From Bacteroidota bacterium (GTDB lineage: Bacteria > Bacteroidota > Bacteroidia > Bacteroidales > WCHB1-69), in NCBI GenBank assembly GCA_023459435.1, contig JAEWUL010000186.1:1-8100 (forward strand): 8,100 nt of DNA. Direction: 5' to 3'. Below, piece by piece: positions 1 through 5,185 of the stretch (its first letter is position 1; each line of letters opens with the position of its first letter). A model generated the notes under the pieces. That model did not search any database, was not told where the DNA came from, and worked only from the letters and a program-made list of their open reading frames with translations. Both the position numbers and the translations under genes were made by a program.

Positions 1-515
1 GGTAATAATGAGACAATTTTTTCCAATAAAGTATCTAAGTGTGTCTCTTGTAACGCTGAAATTTGAAAATGCTCTGCTTCAGGGAGTATATTTTTCCAAA
101 AAGTGGCTGTTTCTTCAATTAATTCTACAGATGCTTTATCAATCTTGTTGATTAACAATAATATGGGAAATTCAAAGTGTTGTAATCTTTGAATAATTTC
201 AGGATTATAATTCCGCTCCCCGCATTCTACCATGTACAAAATAACATCAGCATCTTTTAAAGCTTCATTTACAAACCTCATCATCATCTCCTGCATTTTA
301 TAAGCAGGATTCAGGACCCCTGGTAAATCAGAGTATACAATCTGAAAATCAGGACCATTCACAATCCCTTTTATTCTATGACGTGTGGTTTGTGCTTTAT
401 GTGTAATGATAGAAAGATTTTCACCCACTAAACGGTTCATCAGTGTGCTTTTCCCTACATTAGGGTTTCCGATAAGATTGACAAAACCGGCTCTATGCTC
501 GTTTTCTATGCTCAT
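1..515 (-). CDS. era: GTPase Era (ribosome assembly), 3' part cut by window edge
   Basis: Era is an essential Ras-like GTPase that binds the 3' end of 16S rRNA through a C-terminal KH domain and helps mature the 30S subunit. I translated this partial frame by hand: 171 codons are visible from the ATG at 515-513 down to the window edge. The G1/P-loop GNPNVGKS lies at residues 16-23. The Era-type switch I QTTRHRIKGI lies at 42-51, G3 DLPG at 63-66, G4 NKID at 123-126 and G5 SAL at 153-155. QTTRHR is the residue pattern that separates Era from EngA, YihA and other small GTPases. The KH domain, roughly the last 110-120 residues of a ~300-residue family, falls outside the window. G3 reads DLPG instead of the more common DTPG. 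The gene starts 11 bp after the queD-like stop with no Shine-Dalgarno, as expected in Bacteroidota, so it is probably co-transcribed with the two genes upstream. Confidence 0.95.
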   Translation of the reverse strand, partial: MSIENEHRAGFVNLIGNPNVGKSTLMNRLVGENLSIITHKAQTTRHRIKGIVNGPDFQIVYSDLPGVLNPAYKMQEMMMRFVNEALKDADVILYMVECGERNYNPEIIQRLQHFEFPILLLINKIDKASVELIEETATFWKNILPEAEHFQISALQETHLDTLLEKIVSLL

Positions 516-526
516 TTTTTATAATT

Positions 527-976
527 TTATTCATTATCTATTGCGTACCACTCCGCATAGGAGTTTTCAGTCTCTTTCAGTTTTAAGGAATAGAGTAACA
601 CACCTTCAGGAAGTACTTTTTGTATAGTGTCTGCCAGGTAACATAACATATTTTCTGTAGTGGGTTGAAAGGGAACCATAATCACACGTTCATATGTTTT
701 CTTCAACAGAGAAATCAGTTCAGGATTCGTTGCATCATTTAACATTAATGCATGGTCCAGTACATCCACAATCTCCCTGTTGATAATAGTTTTCAGATCA
801 GAAAAATCGATCAGCATCCCCTTTTTGGGGGATAATGTGTCTACTACCGGAATTCCCGATACAGTTACCTCCAGGTGGTAATTATGACCGTGAATATTTT
901 TACAAAGACCATCATAATTATCCAAGGCATGAGCCATTGCATAAGAAAAAACTTTTGTTAATCTAATTTTTGCCAT
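527..976 (-). CDS. queD: 6-carboxy-5,6,7,8-tetrahydropterin synthase / 6-pyruvoyl-tetrahydropterin synthase family (QueD-like)
   Basis: A 149-residue T-fold enzyme, close to the usual 120-150 for the family. QueD converts 7,8-dihydroneopterin triphosphate to 6-carboxytetrahydropterin in the queuosine/7-deazaguanine pathway; eukaryotic-type PTPS homologues make tetrahydrobiopterin precursors. Visible features are the three zinc-ligand histidines H16, H29 and H31 (AHAL and HGH), the catalytic cysteine C25 four residues before HGH, and the acid/base pair D74-H75 in LDHALMLN. The pterin-anchoring glutamate E108 lies in PTTEN. The cysteine in C-x3-HGH together with LDH..LN fits QueD/PTPS and not an unrelated T-fold enzyme. 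No other queuosine gene (queC, queE, queF) is visible, so QueD versus another PTPS-family activity rests on motifs alone. It starts 2 bp after the nuclease stop and ends 11 bp before era. Confidence 0.9.
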   Translation of the reverse strand: MAKIRLTKVFSYAMAHALDNYDGLCKNIHGHNYHLEVTVSGIPVVDTLSPKKGMLIDFSDLKTIINREIVDVLDHALMLNDATNPELISLLKKTYERVIMVPFQPTTENMLCYLADTIQKVLPEGVLLYSLKLKETENSYAEWYAIDNE

Positions 977-978
977 TG

Positions 979-2058
979 TTATTGAATAATTAGTTTATAT
1001 ACTTTTACATAAGGAATATCTTCCATTTTCAAGATATATACTCCGGGAGTGATTGAAGAAACATCTATTGATTGTGGTCTATCTGCAAGAGATTTTTGGA
1101 TGAGGATCCTACCACGTAGATCAAAAATGATTAGTTTGGATTCCGTAGACCATTCTCTATCAGAATGATAGAAGATCTTGACCTTTTGAGTTGCCGGATT
1201 TGAAAATTGTATTTCGTTGAGCTGCTCAAATTCAGAAATGGAAGTGGGAAGAAAAACATTGACAGAATCTGACCCGTAAATTTTACCCACCAATTCAGGA
1301 TAATCCACAAAAGGATTTCTGTTTCCCTGAATTTGATATACCGCATTATTACGGGCTATCTCTTTTTCACTCACAGGATCCTCATTACTCCACTGAATAA
1401 GCATAGACAAGGCCCATGGTTTTAAATTTCCACTGGTAAACATAGAGTTTGACGTTGCCCCTAAGTTTTTATTCATATAACAAACGGTCATATAGAAATA
1501 GATCCTGGCAAAATCCCCTTTATACTCGTCGATCGGTTCAAAAACGGTTCCGGAATAACCAGAAACAGCACTAGATCCCAATTTGGAACCATTCTGACTG
1601 GTCCATGAAGCTGAAGCAACTTCACCAAAAGGATAATTACTCCGTTTACCATTGACGTATCCATCAGTTGGAACAACATGAATCAGATCTGTGACCATTG
1701 GTGACGCATCATTAAACCAGCTTTTGGGAATACTGTGTTCTCTGTTGTAACAATCTCCTTCACCGCCATAATTTCCACACTGATCAGAACCATACGTAAA
1801 TTCATAAGGAGGATTTTGTCCCGGTTTGTCAGAATACATATCCCAAACTTTACCATTCGTTTTGATGTCCGTTTGTGCATATGCGGTCCATAAATAATCA
1901 TACGATAGGGTGGTATGATTTTTAATAATATTAAAAAGAGCATATCGCAAAGCGTACCCTTTTTTATTTTGAGCTTCATTATAGTAGTTTGCAGGGATTT
2001 GCGCAAAAATGTAATATGCTGATAAACAAATCCATACAAATAATGATAATTTTTTCAT
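979..2058 (-). CDS. Secreted endonuclease I family nuclease with type IX secretion C-terminal sorting domain
   Basis: A 359-residue secreted nuclease of the EndA/NucM/Vvn (endonuclease I) family, whose members are metal-dependent, non-specific DNases/RNases with a beta-beta-alpha-metal fold. A signal peptide occupies residues 1-19: basic MKK, a hydrophobic core, then probable cleavage at IFA|Q. The catalytic core has CYNREHSIPKSWF (103-115), with E107 a likely metal ligand and H108 the general base. It continues with DLIHVVPTDGYVNGKRSN (124-141), the helix RIYFYMTVCY (185-194) and GNRNPFVDYPELV (245-257). C94 and C103 are placed to form a disulfide. Residues ~285-359 resemble a type-A T9SS C-terminal domain: an NP near its start, a FDLRGR strand (312-317), ITPGVYILKM (336-345) and the terminal VYKLIIQ. 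It is therefore predicted to be exported by Sec, moved across the outer membrane by T9SS, and released or surface-anchored. A likely role is nutrient scavenging or degradation of extracellular DNA. It is the first gene of the leftward unit and lies just behind the promoter at 2079-2086. Confidence 0.92.
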   Translation of the reverse strand: MKKLSLFVWICLSAYYIFAQIPANYYNEAQNKKGYALRYALFNIIKNHTTLSYDYLWTAYAQTDIKTNGKVWDMYSDKPGQNPPYEFTYGSDQCGNYGGEGDCYNREHSIPKSWFNDASPMVTDLIHVVPTDGYVNGKRSNYPFGEVASASWTSQNGSKLGSSAVSGYSGTVFEPIDEYKGDFARIYFYMTVCYMNKNLGATSNSMFTSGNLKPWALSMLIQWSNEDPVSEKEIARNNAVYQIQGNRNPFVDYPELVGKIYGSDSVNVFLPTSISEFEQLNEIQFSNPATQKVKIFYHSDREWSTESKLIIFDLRGRILIQKSLADRPQSIDVSSITPGVYILKMEDIPYVKVYKLIIQ

Positions 2059-2078
2059 TCCATTGATATTTGAACCTG

Positions 2079-2086
2079 CAAAGATA
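2079..2086 (-). promoter_or_regulatory. Bacteroidota-type -7 promoter element for the nuclease-queD-era unit
   Basis: Read on the minus strand, this is TATCTTTG, an exact match to the Bacteroidota primary-sigma -7 consensus TAnnTTTG. It is followed by CA, as is common in this phylum. The last base lies 20 nt before the ATG of the nuclease gene, so a short leader is expected. A -33 element 19 bp upstream (2106-2108) would read ATG where the consensus is TTG, which is a weak match. The element lies within one arm of the inverted repeat described separately. Confidence 0.8.
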
Positions 2087-2172
2087 CGAAAAAACTAAGC
2101 AGGCTCATAAATGCCCTGAACGGAAACCGGATCAGACCTCTTTAGAACCATTATATACTTATAGTTTTTTTG

Positions 2173-2180
2173 TATCTTTG
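2173..2180 (+). promoter_or_regulatory. Bacteroidota-type -7 promoter element for the rfb polysaccharide operon
   Basis: TATCTTTG matches TAnnTTTG exactly and is followed by CAAG. Its last base is 19 nt upstream of the rfbF ATG at 2200. With a 19-bp spacer the -33 position (2151-2153) reads TTA instead of TTG, a one-base mismatch. The element overlaps the theoretical upstream extension of rfbF that begins at a TTG at 2170, which argues against that longer start. I see no other promoter before any downstream gene, so this probably drives the whole rightward operon. Confidence 0.8.
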
Positions 2181-2199
2181 CAAGTTAAAACGCTTAATT

Positions 2200-2976
2200 A
2201 TGAAAGTAGTCATACTTGCCGGAGGATACGGTACTAGGATCAGTGAAGAGAGCCATTTAAAACCAAAACCAATGCTTGGGATTGGTGATAAACCCATATT
2301 ATGGCATATCATGAAGATCTATTCACATTACGGATTCCATGATTTTATCATCTGTTGCGGATATAAACAGTATGTTATCAAAGAATGGTTTGCAGATTAT
2401 TATCTTCATAGAAGTGATGTTACTTTTGACTTCACAAGTGAAAATAAGATGACCATATTAAACGCCAAAGAGGTAGAGCCATGGAAAGTAACTGTTGTAG
2501 ATACTGGATTGGACACTATGACGGGTGGTCGTGTAAAACGGATTCAAAAATATATTGGAAACGAACCTTTTTTGTTAACTTATGGTGATGGTGTATCGGA
2601 TGTGAATATACCGGAATTGGTAGATTTTCACAAACAACAAGGGAAGATTGCCACCATTACTATGGTAAATCCGGGTCAAAGATTCGGAATCATTGAAGTG
2701 GATAAAGATGGGAGGATCCATTCTTTCCGTGAAAAATCGAATTCAGATGGTGGAATGATCAATGGAGGGTTTATGGTGTTTGAACCTCAGATCTTTGATT
2801 ACCTTCCTGATGACACTACGATCCTTGAAAGGACTCCTTTTGAAACATTAGCTGAAATGGGTGAATTGAATGGATATCCACACAATGGTTTTTGGCATTG
2901 TATGGATACCCAGAGAGACAAAAATAATTTAGAGCAGTTATGGGGTAATGGCAATGCCCCATGGAAACTTTGGTAA
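2200..2976 (+). CDS. rfbF: Glucose-1-phosphate cytidylyltransferase
   Basis: Makes CDP-glucose and pyrophosphate from CTP and alpha-D-glucose-1-phosphate, the first committed step to CDP-linked deoxysugars; cytoplasmic. From the ATG at 2200 the protein has 258 residues, the normal family length (about 257). The nucleotide-binding signature LAGGYGTR spans residues 6-13, followed by KPKPM at 21-25 with the catalytic/phosphate-contacting lysine. Also visible are YGDGVSDVN (metal-binding D130), the glucose-pocket NGG at 188-190 and MDTQRD with D236. The C-terminus APWKLW is typical of RfbF and differs from glucose-1-phosphate uridylyl- or thymidylyltransferases. The frame stays open upstream to a TTG at 2170, but that would place the start inside the promoter element, and homology begins at MKVVILAGG. 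The start context TTAATTATG has no Shine-Dalgarno. First gene of the operon; rfbG starts 11 bp downstream, or overlaps it if a longer rfbG start is used. Confidence 0.96.
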   Translation: MKVVILAGGYGTRISEESHLKPKPMLGIGDKPILWHIMKIYSHYGFHDFIICCGYKQYVIKEWFADYYLHRSDVTFDFTSENKMTILNAKEVEPWKVTVVDTGLDTMTGGRVKRIQKYIGNEPFLLTYGDGVSDVNIPELVDFHKQQGKIATITMVNPGQRFGIIEVDKDGRIHSFREKSNSDGGMINGGFMVFEPQIFDYLPDDTTILERTPFETLAEMGELNGYPHNGFWHCMDTQRDKNNLEQLWGNGNAPWKLW

Positions 2977-2987
2977 AAAAATCAACT

Positions 2988-4124
2988 ATGAAACGATTGA
3001 CAAATCCCTTTTTGGATTACAACAGTGACAAACCATTAAAGAATCCATCTTTTATCATGTTTCGGGGAGCGAAGGTATTCGTTACTGGGCATACTGGATT
3101 CAAAGGGTCCTGGTTATTGGCCATCCTAAACCGTTTAGGTGCTGAAGTGATGGGCTATGCCCTTGAGCCACAGTCATATCCTTGTTTGTATAATATCATT
3201 CATGGAGATCAATTGTGTAAGTCTGTTATTGGTGATATCAGGGATAAAGGCAAACTCCATCAAACGATCCGCAAGTTCAAACCTGATTATGTGTTTCATT
3301 TGGCAGCACAACCATTAGTGCGGACATCGTATGATATTCCTGCTGAAACTTTTGAAGTGAATGGAATCGGAACAGCCCATGTACTGGATGGGATCAGGTT
3401 GCTCACAAAACCATGTGTTGGCGTAATGATAACCACAGACAAAGTATATGAAAACAATGAAACAGGGGAAGCATATAGAGAGAGTGATCGTTTAGGGGGA
3501 CATGACCCATACAGCGCCAGCAAGGCAGTTGCTGAAATCATCATTGACTCCTATCGGAAATCTTTTTTCTCCAAATACACCTTCCCAAAATATCAAAAAT
3601 CCATTGCATCCGGTAGGGCCGGAAATGTGATTGGTGGTGGAGATTGGGCTGTAGATCGGCTGGTCCCTGATATCGTAAGGGCATTATCAGAAAACAAGCA
3701 GATCTCGATAAGAAATCCCCAATCAGTTAGGCCTTGGCAACATGTATTGGAACCATTAAGTGGTTATTTAACCTTGGCTTCAAAGATGACCAAAAACCCG
3801 ATTTTATATGCAGACAGTTTCAATTTCGGGCCTTATGCTCAAGATGTATTAACGGTTCATGAGATGGCAGAAAAAGCTTTACAAATATGGGGCAGTGGTG
3901 ATATTGTTTTTCCAGAACTGGAAAACCAACCCCATGAAGCAGGTTTACTTTCGTTAGATATCACAAAAGCAGAAAGAATATTAAACTGGACTCCGATCCT
4001 TAATGCACATCAGGCATTAGAGATGAGTTTAGAATGGTATAAAAAATATTACAAAGGTGATGATATCATTCCATTGATGAACGAACAGATTGATCATTTT
4101 TTTTATACAGATTCCATCCTATGA
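2988..4124 (+). CDS. rfbG: CDP-glucose 4,6-dehydratase
   Basis: NAD+-dependent extended SDR that converts CDP-D-glucose to CDP-4-keto-6-deoxy-D-glucose, using the product of RfbF. Residues are numbered from the ATG at 2988 (378 residues). The dinucleotide-binding GHTGFKG is at 34-40 and the RfbG-typical AQPLVRTSY at 107-115. The catalytic TTDKVY is at 149-154 (Asp and Lys of dehydratases), with the Y-x3-K pair YSASK at 175-179. The diagnostic SGRAGNVIGGGDWAVDRLVPD starts near 209. The start is uncertain. An ATG at 2961 would overlap rfbF by 16 nt, and an ATG at 3057 would give 355 residues, nearest the family's ~357-360. I chose 2988 because it sits just after the rfbF stop and keeps NPSF, which resembles the SF upstream of G.KVFVTG in relatives. 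The stop overlaps the next start as ATGA, indicating translational coupling. Confidence 0.95.
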   Translation: MKRLTNPFLDYNSDKPLKNPSFIMFRGAKVFVTGHTGFKGSWLLAILNRLGAEVMGYALEPQSYPCLYNIIHGDQLCKSVIGDIRDKGKLHQTIRKFKPDYVFHLAAQPLVRTSYDIPAETFEVNGIGTAHVLDGIRLLTKPCVGVMITTDKVYENNETGEAYRESDRLGGHDPYSASKAVAEIIIDSYRKSFFSKYTFPKYQKSIASGRAGNVIGGGDWAVDRLVPDIVRALSENKQISIRNPQSVRPWQHVLEPLSGYLTLASKMTKNPILYADSFNFGPYAQDVLTVHEMAEKALQIWGSGDIVFPELENQPHEAGLLSLDITKAERILNWTPILNAHQALEMSLEWYKKYYKGDDIIPLMNEQIDHFFYTDSIL

Positions 4125-5185
4125 AAAAAGCAATTATCCTTGGTGCAAACGGATTCTTGGGAAAAAACTTAACACATTATTTAGTGAAAATGGGTGTTGA
4201 GGTTTGCGCAATGGTACAGGTTCATAGTAATTATGAGGATATTAAACATTTACAAAATGTAGAAATTATTGAATTTGAATTAGATTCTATTCAACAATAC
4301 GAAAATAGAATCTCCAAAGATTATGATGTTTTGTACCATTTAGCGTGGGTTGGGGTATCCTCAAAATTTAAAAATGACATAGAAATACAGACTCAAAATC
4401 TTCACTTTTTAGATGCGGTTTTTCATTTTGCGCATTCAATAGGAGTGAAAAAGATGGTATGTCCCGGGACTGCATCAGAATATGGTTGTTCACAGGAAGT
4501 GATTACCGGAAACAATATGCCATCACCTTCTGATGCATACAGTACAATAAAACTTGAATATCACCAGAAAGGAACTCAAAAAGCAAAGGAACTGGGAATT
4601 GAATTTATTTGGACTTTAATCAGTACAGCTTATGGTCCTGATAGAAAAGACAACAACCTTATTCATTACACCATTACCTCTTTATTAGCAGGAGAAACAC
4701 CAAAATATACCAGGTTAGAACAACAATGGGATTATATTTTTATAGATGATCTGATTCATGCGTTTTATTTATTAGGAGAACATGGAACTGGTGGGAAAGT
4801 GTATCCTATTGGGTATGGTAAGTCACGGCCATTATTAGAATACGTGAACCAAATAAAAAAACTAATTAATCCGGATGCCAAGCTGGAGATCGGTGTTCTT
4901 CCCTATAAAAATGGGACCATTGACAATCAGATCATCGATATTTCAGAATTAATAAAAGACACCGGCTTTAAACCTCAGTTTGACTTTCATGAAGGGATCA
5001 AAAGAACGATTGAGGTGTACTATAAACAGACAAAAACAACGAAAATGTTACAAAATAAAAAAAGGGAAGAGATTTTAGAGCTTGTCAAAGAGTATTATCA
5101 ACTCTCCTTTGGAGATCCAAAAACTATGAGAGAGGGGATAGAATTTCCTATGGGGGAAGATTTTTTAATGAAGAGGAGATGGTAA
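4121..5185 (+). CDS. NAD(P)-dependent epimerase/dehydratase (extended SDR), fused at its 3' end to the rfbH N-terminus
   Basis: The SDR proper spans about residues 1-308. GANGFLG (8-14) is the Rossmann glycine motif, DVLYHLAW (69-76) the second core strand, and GTASEYG (116-122) holds the catalytic Ser/Thr region. AYSTIK holds the Y140/K144 pair. WDYIFIDDLIHAF (203-215) is the usual C-terminal substrate-domain signature. The domain ends naturally around FDFHEGIKRTIEVYYK (287-302). From position it probably acts on a CDP-4-keto sugar as a C4 reductase or epimerase (compare RfbS paratose synthase or AscF), but the substrate cannot be read from sequence. Oddly, the frame runs without a stop into MLQNKKREEILELVKEYY (309-326), which is the start of RfbH and not SDR sequence. 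It then goes out of RfbH register near residue 338 and ends with an artefact-like tail, FPMGEDFLMKRRW. The start overlaps the rfbG stop (ATGA). Confidence 0.85.
   Translation: MKKAIILGANGFLGKNLTHYLVKMGVEVCAMVQVHSNYEDIKHLQNVEIIEFELDSIQQYENRISKDYDVLYHLAWVGVSSKFKNDIEIQTQNLHFLDAVFHFAHSIGVKKMVCPGTASEYGCSQEVITGNNMPSPSDAYSTIKLEYHQKGTQKAKELGIEFIWTLISTAYGPDRKDNNLIHYTITSLLAGETPKYTRLEQQWDYIFIDDLIHAFYLLGEHGTGGKVYPIGYGKSRPLLEYVNQIKKLINPDAKLEIGVLPYKNGTIDNQIIDISELIKDTGFKPQFDFHEGIKRTIEVYYKQTKTTKMLQNKKREEILELVKEYYQLSFGDPKTMREGIEFPMGEDFLMKRRW
5045..5178 (+). pseudogene. rfbH: Displaced 5' end of rfbH (frameshifted N-terminal segment)
   Basis: The ATG at 5045 opens MLQNKKREEILELVKEYYQL in the SDR frame, which looks like the N-terminal helix of RfbH proteins (...QI..LV..YY...). 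In the frame of the rfbH body the last stop upstream is TAA at 5056-5058. From about 5134 that frame reads GDRISYGGRFFNEEEM, matching the RfbH segment just before VNLVDASLDFWLTTGR. The two reading frames meet at the GGGG run 5134-5137. One extra G there would give REGDRISYGGRFFNEEEM continuous with the body. The restored RfbH would have about 446 residues from 5045, near the family's ~437. This could be a genuine -1 indel, a sequencing error in a homopolymer, or recoding. Confidence 0.75.

Larger units (their letters stand above)
2069..2190. repeat. Inverted repeat of two 29-bp promoter sequences flanking a 64-bp spacer
   Basis: The arm at 2162-2190 (plus strand) and the reverse complement of 2069-2097 agree at 26 of 29 positions by my hand alignment. 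Both read TAGTTTTTT, then C or T, then GTATCTTTGCA, then A or G, GTT, C or A, AAA. The similarity goes beyond the 8-bp TAnnTTTG core and includes the upstream T-tract and the transcription-start/leader side. The spacer 2098-2161 holds no gene and no strong hairpin that I can see. The arms may share an origin, or both may match an extended promoter consensus. Confidence 0.75.

Noticed and set aside
385..627. 80-residue plus-strand frame across the era/queD junction
   Set aside because: Antisense to two well-supported genes, no recognisable domain, and no promoter of its own; a shadow frame.
1131..2039. Three minus-strand frames (1131-1346, 1488-1679, 1683-2039) inside the nuclease gene
   Set aside because: They are alternative frames of the nuclease, which has signal peptide, catalytic motifs and T9SS domain in one continuous frame; the nuclease itself shows no frameshift.
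2098..2161. Possible small RNA, riboswitch or terminator in the divergent intergenic spacer
   Set aside because: No stable hairpin with U-tract, no recognisable riboswitch core, and too little space between the two promoters; it looks like promoter-upstream DNA.
2170..2199. Ten-residue N-terminal extension of rfbF from a TTG start
   Set aside because: It would put the start codon inside the -7 promoter element, and family homology begins at MKVVILAGG (2200).
3296..3544. Minus-strand frame of 82 residues inside rfbG
   Set aside because: Antisense to conserved RfbG motifs, with no coding signature of its own.
5057..5066. A7 followed by GGG as a programmed -1 slippery site for the rfbH frameshift
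   Set aside because: RfbH-like sequence (REEILELVKEYY) continues downstream of the A-run in the original frame, so the frame change must occur later, near 5134. The codon phase also does not give a good X-XXY-YYZ heptamer.
5152..5156. GGGGG run as the site of the rfbH frame change
   Set aside because: A shift here would give REGIEFPMGGRFF instead of REGDRISYGGRFF. The latter resembles RfbH relatives better, placing the change at 5134-5137, though only read data can settle it.
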